NCBI GenBank assembly: GCA_041846575.1
Contig: JBGZFC010000043.1
Span: 1-14,795 of the forward strand
Direction: 5' to 3'
DNA length: 14,795 nt
DNA from: JBGZFC01 sp041846575
Lineage (GTDB): Bacteria > Bacteroidota > Bacteroidia > Bacteroidales > Dysgonomonadaceae
In this document: piece after piece, positions 5,358 through 13,685 of the stretch
How positions within the stretch are numbered: the stretch's first letter is position 1
How the letters are laid out: each line of letters opens with the position of its first letter
Translations under genes and position numbers: made by a program
The notes under the pieces: generated by a model
The model's database searches: none
Told to the model about the DNA's origin: nothing
What the model saw: only the letters and a program-made list of their open reading frames with translations

Positions 5358-7349
5358 ATGAGAAAATCTTTTTTATTTAAATCTATTTTTATTGCATTAG
5401 TCGTTCTCTTTATTGGTAAAAGTGAAATTTATTGTCAGAATAAATTCAAGTTTGGAAAAGTTTCCATGGAAGAACTTGATATGAAGACTTTTGTAAACGA
5501 TTCATCAGCCAATGCAGTTGTCCTCTTTGAGGAAGGTAGTACATTCTATTACTTTACAAACGATTTCAACCTGAGTACAGAAATAACAGAAAGGATAAAG
5601 ATATTGAAACAAGAAGGAGTAGAACTCGCTACAGTTAACGTGCAATATCACGTGGATGGTTCGCAGAAAGAGAAAATATCTAACATAGAGGCATGGTCTT
5701 ATAATTTGGAGAATGGAAAAATAGAAAAAACTAAACTCGATAAAAAGTTTATTTTCGATGAAAAAATCAGTGATAATGTTTACCAAATTAAATTTGCCAT
5801 TCCAAACGTAAAAGTAGGATCTGTTATAGAATATAAATACAAAAAAACATCACCTTTTTATCATATAATACCCGAATGGTACTTTCAGCGGACATCTGCT
5901 CCGGTAATTTACAGTCGATATGAAGTTGCAATACCCGAGTTTTTTATTTACAAAATCAACACAAAAGGCTATGAACATATAAATGTGGAAGAAAAACAAA
6001 TTAACCAAACAATAAATATTGCTCAGCAAGGAGAGAATACAAGAATACCGCATATGTCCCGCAATATAGTTTTTACTGCTGAAAATTTACCGGCAATGAA
6101 AGACGATAATTATGTATGGAGTGTCAGAGACTATATGTCAAGCGTAGATTTTGAATTGGCTGCCACACATTTTCCCGGAAGTTTTTATAAATCTTATTCA
6201 CTGTCTTGGGAGGATATTGAAAAAACATTACAATCGAATGCCAACTTTGTGAGATGTTTTACAAAAAAAACATCTTTAAATGAGGATATTAAACAATTTG
6301 ATAATATTTCTGATGAAATAGGTAAGATTGAGGCAATATACAGTTATGTAAAAGATAAGGTTAGATGGAATGGCGAATATGCTTTTTATGATAATGTTAA
6401 AGATGCATTAAAAGATGGAGTGGGTAATAATGTTCAGATTAATGGGCTAATTATAAGTGCTTTGAATAGTGCCGGGATTAAATCTTATCCCGTTCTGCTT
6501 AGACGCAGGTCTCAGGGTAGATTACCCATAGCTGTGCCATCTTTAAATAAGCTGACAACATTTATTGTTGCTGCAGAAACAAAAGATGGAACTGTTTATT
6601 ATCTCGATGGTTCAGCCACACGTGGCGGATTAAATATGCTTCCTTCTGACTTGCTGGTTGATCAGGCACGCACCTTTAACCTAAAAGATAATGGGGCGTG
6701 GGTAGATCTTACAAAACTTACTCAAAACCAGACAGTAATAATCAATAATGCAAAACTTACCTCTGATGGTTCTTTGGAATGTGAGATAGAAGCCTTGTAC
6801 AAAAATCTACCGGCTTACGATTTAAAGAACCATCTGTTTAATTTGAAAGATTCAACAGAATATATCGAGAAGTTTGAAAATGAGAATGATGTTGAAGTTG
6901 TTAGTTATTCTGTTGAAGGACATAATAACAATATATCAAATTCAGTAAAAACAACAATGCTAATAAAAAAAGAAGATTTATCTCGTGGTAATTTTATTTA
7001 CATCAATCCTTTAATTATTTCTCATACTACAAAAAACGCATTCACGCAATTCGAAAGAAAATTACCTGTCGAATTTGAATATCCCATGATATTCCAAATA
7101 ATATCAACGATTGAAATTCCTGAAGATTATGAGATTGAAGAATTACCCAAATCCGTTAAAACAGCCCTTGATCAAAATGCAGGAACATTTAGTTATGTTG
7201 TTGCGAGAGACGGCAATAAAATACAATTGAATTACAAGTTTAATCTAAACGAAATTATTTACCCTTTTACCAGCTATGGCATGCTGAAAGAGTTCTGGGA
7301 ACTTTTAACTACTAAAAACGGCGAAATGTTAGTCTTGAAGAAAAAATAA
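5358..7349 (+). CDS. Exported DUF3857/transglutaminase-like protein, catalytic residues lost
   Basis: This 663-aa protein starts with a clear signal peptide (about 1-26, ending IYC before QNKF), so it is exported, probably to the periplasm or outer membrane. The N-terminal half (about 60-260) is DUF3857-like, with VKVGSVIEYKYKKTSPF and the PAMKDDNYVWSVRDY strip. The middle (about 320-420) has a transglutaminase-like fold. The C-terminus (about 560-655) is DUF3858-like. By hand alignment with the next gene, the catalytic Cys position is N358 in GVGNNVQ. The His position falls in LTTFIV (T401/F402), and only the acidic residue D417 remains. It is therefore probably a non-enzymatic, binding or structural version. 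It is 11 bp upstream of its catalytically complete paralog, suggesting a complex or a shared substrate. Confidence 0.85.
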   Translation: MRKSFLFKSIFIALVVLFIGKSEIYCQNKFKFGKVSMEELDMKTFVNDSSANAVVLFEEGSTFYYFTNDFNLSTEITERIKILKQEGVELATVNVQYHVDGSQKEKISNIEAWSYNLENGKIEKTKLDKKFIFDEKISDNVYQIKFAIPNVKVGSVIEYKYKKTSPFYHIIPEWYFQRTSAPVIYSRYEVAIPEFFIYKINTKGYEHINVEEKQINQTINIAQQGENTRIPHMSRNIVFTAENLPAMKDDNYVWSVRDYMSSVDFELAATHFPGSFYKSYSLSWEDIEKTLQSNANFVRCFTKKTSLNEDIKQFDNISDEIGKIEAIYSYVKDKVRWNGEYAFYDNVKDALKDGVGNNVQINGLIISALNSAGIKSYPVLLRRRSQGRLPIAVPSLNKLTTFIVAAETKDGTVYYLDGSATRGGLNMLPSDLLVDQARTFNLKDNGAWVDLTKLTQNQTVIINNAKLTSDGSLECEIEALYKNLPAYDLKNHLFNLKDSTEYIEKFENENDVEVVSYSVEGHNNNISNSVKTTMLIKKEDLSRGNFIYINPLIISHTTKNAFTQFERKLPVEFEYPMIFQIISTIEIPEDYEIEELPKSVKTALDQNAGTFSYVVARDGNKIQLNYKFNLNEIIYPFTSYGMLKEFWELLTTKNGEMLVLKKK

Positions 7350-7360
7350 AGAATATTGTT

Positions 7361-9268
7361 ATGGATAAAAATATATTATTTCTCTTTATATCTTTGCTAA
7401 TCTGTTCATTTACTTTTGCTTCTAATGAAAGAACCGATCTGGCGGTATCCTCTCTTGCAGAATCTCTAACAAAAGAAGCCAATTCGGTAGTGAGAAACCA
7501 TGCTACTATTTTTGAGTATATTTCTCCTTTTAAGGGAACCGAAAAAAACTTGAAAGAAATTACAATACTCAATGAGAAAGGATTAGTTAATGCTCATTTT
7601 TCAGTTTATGGGGACAGATTCAGAAAATTGAAAAAATTTTCTGCAATAATGTATGACAAAGATGGCAACGAAATGAAAAAAATTAAAATGTCCGACATAA
7701 AGTCTACTGAATGGTCATCTGAACTGGCGTCAGATAATCTTTTGTATTATTTTGAGTGTCAGACTCCTGTTTTCCCTTTTTCCGTTTCTTATGAGTATGA
7801 GATAGAGTGGAGCAAGGGCATTTTAAGCTTTCCTGTTTTTGCACCTCAGTTTAGCTCAGATTTATCAGTTCAGAAAGCTTCTTATGCATTAAAAGTACCA
7901 ACCGGTACTGAAATTCTTTTCGAAAGCAATTCTTTTATTGGTACACCTGAAAAGAAAACTGACAATTGTATCGACATCTTTGAATGGAAATTAACCGATT
8001 TAATGGCAATAGCCGACGAACCTTTTTCTCCCGGAGTATTAGAATTAACACCAGTACTTTATACAATGCCTAAAACTTTTACTTTTGATGGTCAAAACGG
8101 TTCCTTCGCAACAATAAACAGCATTGTTGAATTTCAAAACAAATTGAATGATGGACGAGATAACTTGCCGGAAGATTTGAAACAGAAAATCATAGACCTG
8201 ACAAAAAACGTAAATACCGGAAAAGAAAAAGTGAAAATCCTTTACGATTTTTTGGGACAGACCACAAGATATGAAAGCATTCAACTCGGAATAGGAGGCT
8301 TTCAACCGGCGACATCGGAGGAGGTCAGCAAGATGGCGTTTGGAGATTGTAAAGGGTTATCCTTTTATCTGAAATCAATGCTCGAAACTGTAGGTATAGA
8401 ATCAAATTACACCATAATCCGCTCCGATCTGAATACGAAAAATCTTCAGAAAAACTTTACCGGCTATCTGCGTGCAAATCACGTAATTCTTTGTGTCCCA
8501 TTAGCCAACGATACGCTTTGGTTGGAATGCACAAATACAAAAATCCCGTTTGGATATGTACACAAAAATATTTCCGGACATCACGCTATTACAGTAGCCC
8601 CGGACGGAGGGAAATTTGTGAAACTGCCCGATTATCCCGATAAAGAAAATTTATCTGCAAACGATGTTATTATAAACTTCGATCCGGATGCTGAGACACA
8701 CATAAAAGTAAAAAACACCAATCATTTGAAGAAATACGAAGATGTTTTTGGTTTAACTATGTTGAAAAGCAACGAACAGATAGATCATATAAGACGAAGC
8801 CTAAACTTGCAAAAGGCATCCGTTTCGCAATTAAAGATAGAAGAAAATAGTTCCGAAACACCTTCGATAACTTTTGAATATGATATTGCATCTAATTATG
8901 GAACCAAAACCGGAAACAGATATTTCATTCCTATAAATATATTTCGTCCCCAAAAGAGTGGGCTATCCAAAACAAACAGAAAACATGATATTGTAATATC
9001 TAACGGATGGCAACAAGTGGATAATATTAAGATTATTCTACCCGAAGGCTTTGAAATAGAATATCTGCCGGAATCGGTTGTTGTAGATTCTCCATTTGGA
9101 ACAATAGAATCGGTAGTGAAAACCGAAAGTGGAAATACTATAATCGTAAATCAACGTTTATTGATGAAAAGTGGTAACTGGGGAGTTAAAACTTATGATG
9201 ATTTTTATAACTTTATGAATAAAATTGCATCGACATATAAAGAAGATATTGTGTTGAGAAAAATATAA
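7361..9268 (+). CDS. Exported DUF3857/transglutaminase-like protein, catalytic triad intact
   Basis: This 635-aa protein has a signal peptide (about 1-21, cleaved near TFA/SNERT) and the same three-part plan: DUF3857-like (about 50-230), transglutaminase-like (about 270-400) and DUF3858-like (about 540-630). The catalytic residues appear present: C330 in FGDCKGLS, H374 in ANHVIL and E389 in WLECTN, with Glu in the Asp position as is common in Bacteroidota members. It could act as a Cys peptidase, amidase or cross-linking enzyme on envelope proteins or peptides; the family has little proven biochemistry. It follows the degenerate paralog by 11 bp. Its stop codon lies inside the left flanking repeat of the MITE-like element, which leaves the reading frame unchanged. 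Confidence 0.88.
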   Translation: MDKNILFLFISLLICSFTFASNERTDLAVSSLAESLTKEANSVVRNHATIFEYISPFKGTEKNLKEITILNEKGLVNAHFSVYGDRFRKLKKFSAIMYDKDGNEMKKIKMSDIKSTEWSSELASDNLLYYFECQTPVFPFSVSYEYEIEWSKGILSFPVFAPQFSSDLSVQKASYALKVPTGTEILFESNSFIGTPEKKTDNCIDIFEWKLTDLMAIADEPFSPGVLELTPVLYTMPKTFTFDGQNGSFATINSIVEFQNKLNDGRDNLPEDLKQKIIDLTKNVNTGKEKVKILYDFLGQTTRYESIQLGIGGFQPATSEEVSKMAFGDCKGLSFYLKSMLETVGIESNYTIIRSDLNTKNLQKNFTGYLRANHVILCVPLANDTLWLECTNTKIPFGYVHKNISGHHAITVAPDGGKFVKLPDYPDKENLSANDVIINFDPDAETHIKVKNTNHLKKYEDVFGLTMLKSNEQIDHIRRSLNLQKASVSQLKIEENSSETPSITFEYDIASNYGTKTGNRYFIPINIFRPQKSGLSKTNRKHDIVISNGWQQVDNIKIILPEGFEIEYLPESVVVDSPFGTIESVVKTESGNTIIVNQRLLMKSGNWGVKTYDDFYNFMNKIASTYKEDIVLRKI

Positions 9269-9272
9269 AGTC

Positions 9273-9390
9273 CATTACTGTCCGATAAATATTTAAATAC
9301 TACTATCAAATGATTTGTAACAAACGATTTCAACCAACATTCTAATAAAGGGCTTTTAGGCTATAAGATATTTTTTATCGGACAGCAATG
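9273..9390. mobile_element. MITE-like element with 17-bp terminal inverted repeats
   Basis: The 118-bp unit is bounded by CATTACTGTCCGATAAA (9273-9289) and the inverse of CATTGCTGTCCGATAAA (9374-9390), which differ at one base. The flanks are near-identical 9-mers, TATAAAGTC (9264-9272) and TATAAAATC (9391-9399), as expected for a 9-bp target duplication. The interior (9290-9373) is A/T-rich and has no ORF. It is probably a non-autonomous derivative of a DDE insertion sequence. The parent family cannot be fixed here; IS4-type elements make target duplications of about this size. As an alternative, the arms could be a plain long-range hairpin, but the flanking repeats argue for transposition. 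Confidence 0.7.
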
Positions 9391-9640
9391 TATAAAATCG
9401 AATTATTTCTTTCTATTTTTGTAAAATATAAAAAGGGGCTGTCTCAAAATCCCAACATTCGTTCGTTTTTGTCATTGCCTAAGGAAGAGTCTATATGGCT
9501 CTTATTATTAGATACTTCATTTCGCTAAAAGCTCTATTCAGTATGACAATATAGTGATGTACTTTACTTTTGATACTGCTTATTTACTTTGCAGTAGCAA
9601 GCAAAATATTAGGTTTCTATGGTAATAGTTTGTTAAGAAC
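9391..9640. other. Non-coding convergent gap
   Basis: Between the MITE-like element and the stop of the PtpA-like gene I see no gene. It contains an isolated sequence resembling an insertion-sequence end (GGGGCTGTCTCAAAA, 9435-9449) and the second 71-bp repeat (9510-9580). A short stem TTGC/GCAA sits near 9588-9599. No clear intrinsic terminator is visible for either converging transcript. Confidence 0.6.
9510..9580. repeat. 71-bp repeat, copy 2
   Basis: This copy pairs with 185-255, ungapped, 64 of 71 identical, in the same orientation. Like copy 1 it lies just beyond the stop of a minus-strand gene, here 60 bp past the end of the PtpA-like gene. The inner stem is weaker than in copy 1: CATTTCG against CAGTATG gives one wobble and two mismatches. 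The changes therefore do not look compensatory. Confidence 0.75.
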
Positions 9641-11650
9641 TTATCTGCAAAAATCATCAAAATACCTTGTTATATGTTCGTGCAGATGTACACGATCTAT
9701 TCCTGTCATATTGTGTTCGTGTCCCGGATAGATAAAGAAATCGGGATGTGTTCCGGCTCCGATGCACGCTTTCAGAAATTGCAAGCTATGCTGCATAACC
9801 ACCACAGGGTCTTCGTCTCCGTGGATAATGAGCAGGCGAGATTTCAGTCTGTCGGCTTTGTTTAGCAAACTTGTCTCTTTATATCCGTCAGGATTTTCTT
9901 GAGGAGTGTCCATATATCGTTCGCCGTACATCACTTCGTAATATTTCCAGTCGATAACCGGACCGCCGGCAACGCCGACTTTGAAAACATCGGGATAGTT
10001 GAGCAACATCGTTATCGTCAAAAAACCGCCGAAACTCCAACCGTGAATACCCATTCTGTCGGCATCAACGTAGGGCAACGATTTCAAAAACTCCACTCCT
10101 CGCATTTGGTCTTTTGCCTCTTCCACGCCCGCTTGTCTGTGTATAACATTCTCAAAATCGGCTCCTCTGTACGATGTGCCACGGTTATCCATTACAAAAA
10201 CGATATATCCTTTTTGTGCCATATATAATTCCCAACCGCGCAATCCGTATTGCCAACTATTTTGCACCATTTGCGAGTGCGGTCCGCCATAAACATATAT
10301 GGCAACAGGATGCTTCTTGCAGCTGTCGAAGTTGGCGGGTTTTATCATTCTATAATACAAATCGGTTTGATTATCAGCCGCTTTTATGCTTCCCGCTTTT
10401 ATCGTGGGGATATTGTAACCTTCGAACGGATTTTGTGTCGATGCCAATGCGACGATTTTTCCGTTTCGTGTGTCTATGAGTTCCGTTTTTCCGGGATTAT
10501 CGTGAGCGGAATATCGGTCAATAATATATTGTCCCGACGCACTCAATATTCCCGAATGCATTCCCGATGCAAAAGTGTGACGCTCCATTTTTCCGCTTTT
10601 TATATCTACCGAATAAATGTGTCTGTCCATCGGCGAAGGATTGGTGGAGGCGAAATATAATGTCTTGCCTTTTTTGTCGAAACCTATTACGTCTGTTACT
10701 TCCCAATCTCCTTTTGTGAGCTGTTTTATCATTTTCCCGGACGTGTCGTACAGATAAAGATGATTGTATCCGTCTCGGCGGCTTTGCCGGATAAACTGAT
10801 TCTCGTTGTTTTTTACAAACAAAATCGGATTTTGAGGCTCCACATACTTTGGATGTGTTTCTTCAAAAAGTGTTTTGTCCAAATCTCCCGATAGAGCATT
10901 GTATCTGTTGAGTTTCAGATGGTTCTGCTCCCTATTTAGCTCGGCAACGTAGATATATTTACCGTCGGGACTCCATGCTATGTTGGTAAAAAAACGGTCT
11001 TTCGGCTTTCCCGTTTTCAGATAAATAGTCTCTTTTGTGTCGGTATCGTACACTCCGATAGTTACCTCGTGGCTTCGTTCGCCTGCCATAGGATATTTTA
11101 TGCTTTTATCGATGGCAATTCGTGTAGAAATATCAACTATAGGATAATCCGTAACCATTGTTTCGTCCATCCTGTAAAATGCGAGTTTCTCGCCGTCAGG
11201 CGACCAAAAAACTCCTCTGTCTATGCCGAATTCGTCTCTGTGAACAGCTTTCCCGAAAACAATTCCTTTATCTTTTTCGTCAGAAATAGCGATTTCATTT
11301 CCGTTTTTGTCTTTTATAAACAGATTGTTATCTTTGTTGAAAGCGGTAAACGGCATATTGGAGCTTTCGCTGTTGGACAGTTGATTCGCACGTTCTTTAT
11401 CTACACTGCGATTGAAAAGGTACTCTTTTCTTCGTGACGAAAAAGGTTTTTCTACATAAAATACCGAATCGCCATTTATTTGGAGCAAGCTATCGCCTTG
11501 CCAATAAAACTGTTCCGCTGTTCGCGGGTAATATTTATAAAACTCTTTTCCGCCCGGAATTAGTTCGTCTAATGTAAATTGTTTCTCTTGCTGAGCGCAA
11601 ATTGTGCTTGCAAATGAGAGAAATAGGATAAGTAGGATGTTTTTTTGCAT
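9641..11650 (-). CDS. ptpA: Prolyl tripeptidyl peptidase-like exopeptidase (S9 family)
   Basis: This 669-aa exported serine exopeptidase has a signal peptide (1-19, cleaved STICA/QQEKQ), an N-terminal beta-propeller (about 40-400) and a C-terminal alpha/beta-hydrolase domain (about 440-669). The nucleophile is S539 in GWSFGG. The acid is D614 in GDEDPVV and the base H646 in GHEHN. E572 (YYEVMYGERY) and E140 (RDEFG) are likely to hold the substrate amino terminus. The S-D, S-E and S-H spacings (75, 33, 107) equal those I recall for Porphyromonas gingivalis PtpA (S603, D678, E636, H710). The strip AGGPVIDW...PQENPDGY is also PtpA-like. It should remove Xaa-Xaa-Pro tripeptides in the periplasm or at the cell surface. 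DPP4-like specificity is possible. It follows the PH-like membrane gene by 60 bp. Confidence 0.9.
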   Translation of the reverse strand: MQKNILLILFLSFASTICAQQEKQFTLDELIPGGKEFYKYYPRTAEQFYWQGDSLLQINGDSVFYVEKPFSSRRKEYLFNRSVDKERANQLSNSESSNMPFTAFNKDNNLFIKDKNGNEIAISDEKDKGIVFGKAVHRDEFGIDRGVFWSPDGEKLAFYRMDETMVTDYPIVDISTRIAIDKSIKYPMAGERSHEVTIGVYDTDTKETIYLKTGKPKDRFFTNIAWSPDGKYIYVAELNREQNHLKLNRYNALSGDLDKTLFEETHPKYVEPQNPILFVKNNENQFIRQSRRDGYNHLYLYDTSGKMIKQLTKGDWEVTDVIGFDKKGKTLYFASTNPSPMDRHIYSVDIKSGKMERHTFASGMHSGILSASGQYIIDRYSAHDNPGKTELIDTRNGKIVALASTQNPFEGYNIPTIKAGSIKAADNQTDLYYRMIKPANFDSCKKHPVAIYVYGGPHSQMVQNSWQYGLRGWELYMAQKGYIVFVMDNRGTSYRGADFENVIHRQAGVEEAKDQMRGVEFLKSLPYVDADRMGIHGWSFGGFLTITMLLNYPDVFKVGVAGGPVIDWKYYEVMYGERYMDTPQENPDGYKETSLLNKADRLKSRLLIIHGDEDPVVVMQHSLQFLKACIGAGTHPDFFIYPGHEHNMTGIDRVHLHEHITRYFDDFCR

Positions 11651-11710
11651 AAAAGATATTTTGTGATTGAATAATAAGTTTACAATTTTGTATTGACTGA
11701 AACTGTATAA

Positions 11711-12442
11711 TTATTGATTTGTTTTCATCATTTTAATTTTCTCGTATATTTTTTCTGTTTGATTCTTATCTTTGAAGTTGATGATAATTTTCTCTCCATT
11801 TTCTTTTGTCAGTATCAGATATGGCGCTAAATCAGAATGAACTAACAATCTGCCTTTGCCAAACTTATCAAGTTGAAAAAATCCTTTATTGATTTTTCCC
11901 AAGCTGAAACCATTTGTTCGCATCTTAATTTCTGGTAATTTATCGGAAAGTTCAATGCTTTCAATTTCGTCAATACTTAGTTCAAATCCATGCATACCTG
12001 AAAAACGAATGGTGTCATTGTCATAGGTTGCTTTCGAAGGAATAAATCCATAAGTTATCAATCCAATCGCAAACAAAAACGCCAATAGGTGAAGAAGAAT
12101 GACCGATTTAAGAATAAGATGTGATGAGTTTATTTTCTTTGTTTTGTTGTGGTCAAACTTTTGAACTTCTATAACCAAAAATGGTATTCCGACGAAAATC
12201 ACAAACGGCATTATTGCATTGGCTATTGATATAAAACCGAGCCATTTAAATATATAATATCCAAAGATAATTATCAATCCTATGGCAATTAAACCATCAC
12301 GCATAGAAGTGGATAAGCCTACAATGTCAACATTTTTCTTTTTTTCTTCTGACATGGTGTTGTATCCTGCAATTAGATTGGGAAAAGATTTGACCAAAAA
12401 ACCAATTCCAATGATGAATAAGCCAATTATTATCTGTATCAT
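11711..12442 (-). CDS. DUF3784-type membrane protein with C-terminal PH-like domain
   Basis: This 243-aa protein has about four membrane segments (1-18, 49-69, 71-92, 109-133). The loop AGYNTMSEEKKKNVD (25-39) is the hallmark of DUF3784-type proteins. The C-terminal 110 residues (from about 137) are soluble and beta-rich (KATYDNDTIRFSG, LSIDEIESIELSDKLP, YLILTKENGEKIIINF). They end in a helix (TEKIYEKIKMMK), the layout of a bacterial PH domain. The ATG overlaps the Fic stop by 4 bp (ATGA), a sign of translational coupling, so the two are probably made together. No function is known. It could anchor or sense at the membrane for the Fic enzyme, but that is inference from position only. Confidence 0.8.
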   Translation of the reverse strand: MIQIIIGLFIIGIGFLVKSFPNLIAGYNTMSEEKKKNVDIVGLSTSMRDGLIAIGLIIIFGYYIFKWLGFISIANAIMPFVIFVGIPFLVIEVQKFDHNKTKKINSSHLILKSVILLHLLAFLFAIGLITYGFIPSKATYDNDTIRFSGMHGFELSIDEIESIELSDKLPEIKMRTNGFSLGKINKGFFQLDKFGKGRLLVHSDLAPYLILTKENGEKIIINFKDKNQTEKIYEKIKMMKTNQ

Positions 12443-13551
12443 AATATAGTTTCTGTTAGTTTATAACTCGTACTCCTTCCTCCCGTATCATCTTGTTGCA
12501 AAATACCTTTTTCTATCAAGTCTTTAATATCGCGTATTGCAGTATCTTGCGAACATTTACATATTTTTGCCCATTTTGATGATTGCAGTTTTCCGACAAA
12601 ATCGCCGTCAAGAAGTTTGTTAAGCATCAGTTTTTGTCTGCCGTTAAAGGATGTTTTTGCATGTATCTTCCAAAACTCTGCTTTCGTTAATACACTTTTC
12701 AATATCTTTTCGGATGATAGTATGGCACTTTTCAAACATTTTAAAAACCATTCAAGCCAAACGGTAATATTGCTGTCTTCGGTACTATGTTGTATTTTTT
12801 CGAGAGTTTCGTAATATTTTTTTCGCTCTTTATTAATTTGTGCCGATAAGCTGTAAAATCGGTACTTGCTTTCGTCACTTCTCGCTAACAACATATCGCT
12901 AATTGTACGCGCAATACGTCCGTTTCCATCGTCAAACGGGTGGATTGTGACAAACCATAAATGCGATATCGCGGCTTTTATTACGTTATCTTGCTTGTTT
13001 TCAGAATTTAACCATTTAAGGAAAACGTCCATTTTCGGTTTTACATTTTTGGCAGTAATTGCTTCATAATGCACTTTCTCTTGTCCGAATGCTCCGGAAA
13101 CGACTTGCATTTCGCCTATTCTGTATTGGGCAACTTCTATGGAATAAAGTCCACTACGTCCGGTAGGGAAAAGTGCTCCGTGCCAACCGAATAAACGTTC
13201 TTCCGTTAGCGGTTTTTCGTGGTTTTGTGTTGCGTCAAGCATCATATCAACAATACCATCGATATTTCGTGCAGAGCTGACAAGTTCGGCTATCTCAAGT
13301 CCCAAGCGACGAGCGATTGATGAACGAACCTGCTCTTTATTCAGTTTTTCTCCCTCGATTTCCGACGATTTCAGCACATCGAGTGTTATATTTTTTAGAG
13401 TGGCTTCTTCCTGTAATCCAAAACCAAGCGAACCCATTTTACCCAACAAACGCCCTTGTAAATGACGAACTTCCGCCAATAACGGACTGATTTTACTCTC
13501 ATCCCATGTGAAATTTGTCCAATTATCTCTATGGTAAATATATTTTGCCAT
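12439..13551 (-). CDS. Fic-domain AMPylase (DUF4172 type) with C-terminal winged helix
   Basis: Fic proteins transfer AMP from ATP to hydroxyl side chains of target proteins. From the ATG at 13551 this is 370 aa. The N-terminal DUF4172-like part (MAKYIYHRDNWTNFTWD onward) includes SSEIEG (62-67), matching the inhibitory helix motif S/T-xxx-E-G/N; E66 should block the ATP site, making this a class II, self-inhibited Fic. The core motif is HPFDDGNGRIAR (204-215), complete with catalytic H204. The C-terminus (about 303-368) is a winged-helix DNA-binding fold (WAKICKCSQDTAIRDIKDLI, then a KGIL wing). An open frame extends to 13617. I reject that longer start because a -7 box lies inside it and the family begins MAKYIYH. 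Targets are unknown. Confidence 0.9.
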   Translation of the reverse strand: MAKYIYHRDNWTNFTWDESKISPLLAEVRHLQGRLLGKMGSLGFGLQEEATLKNITLDVLKSSEIEGEKLNKEQVRSSIARRLGLEIAELVSSARNIDGIVDMMLDATQNHEKPLTEERLFGWHGALFPTGRSGLYSIEVAQYRIGEMQVVSGAFGQEKVHYEAITAKNVKPKMDVFLKWLNSENKQDNVIKAAISHLWFVTIHPFDDGNGRIARTISDMLLARSDESKYRFYSLSAQINKERKKYYETLEKIQHSTEDSNITVWLEWFLKCLKSAILSSEKILKSVLTKAEFWKIHAKTSFNGRQKLMLNKLLDGDFVGKLQSSKWAKICKCSQDTAIRDIKDLIEKGILQQDDTGGRSTSYKLTETIL

Positions 13552-13573
13552 AATCATTTTGAAGTTGAATATG

Positions 13574-13581
13574 CAAAGATA
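13574..13581 (-). promoter_or_regulatory. -7 box of the Fic operon
   Basis: The minus strand reads TATCTTTG, a perfect TAnnTTTG box, 22 bases before the preferred Fic ATG at 13551. It lies inside the longer open frame, which is the main reason to choose the shorter start. No clear -33 TTTG is seen 19-21 bp upstream; a bound activator or repressor at the palindrome could matter instead. Confidence 0.6.
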
Positions 13582-13607
13582 TATTTTTGCGAAGAATAAC
13601 ACCAGTT

Positions 13608-13650
13608 TTCTACGCAAAATATGCGTAGAATAGGCGGTTTTTTCTACGCA
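13608..13650. promoter_or_regulatory. Candidate operator: perfect palindrome plus extra half-site
   Basis: TTCTACGCA (13608-13616) and its exact reverse complement TGCGTAGAA (13622-13630) flank a 5-bp spacer. A third TTCTACGCA lies at 13642-13650, a direct repeat of the first arm at 34 bp. The block sits about 27-70 bp upstream of the Fic -7 box. The winged-helix end of the Fic protein is a plausible ligand (inference). It could also serve the 3' end of the flavoprotein transcript, but it has no T-run expected of a terminator. Confidence 0.6.
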
Positions 13651-13685
13651 AGTTGTAAAATTGGTTTATTTGAGTGGTATGTAGA

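Noticed and set aside
5358..7349. Active transglutaminase or Cys peptidase
   Set aside because: The aligned catalytic Cys position is Asn358 and the His position is Thr or Phe.
9273..9390. Bidirectional transcription terminator for the convergent genes
   Set aside because: The arms are 84 bp apart with no T-run next to a tight stem, and 9-bp flanking repeats fit transposition better.
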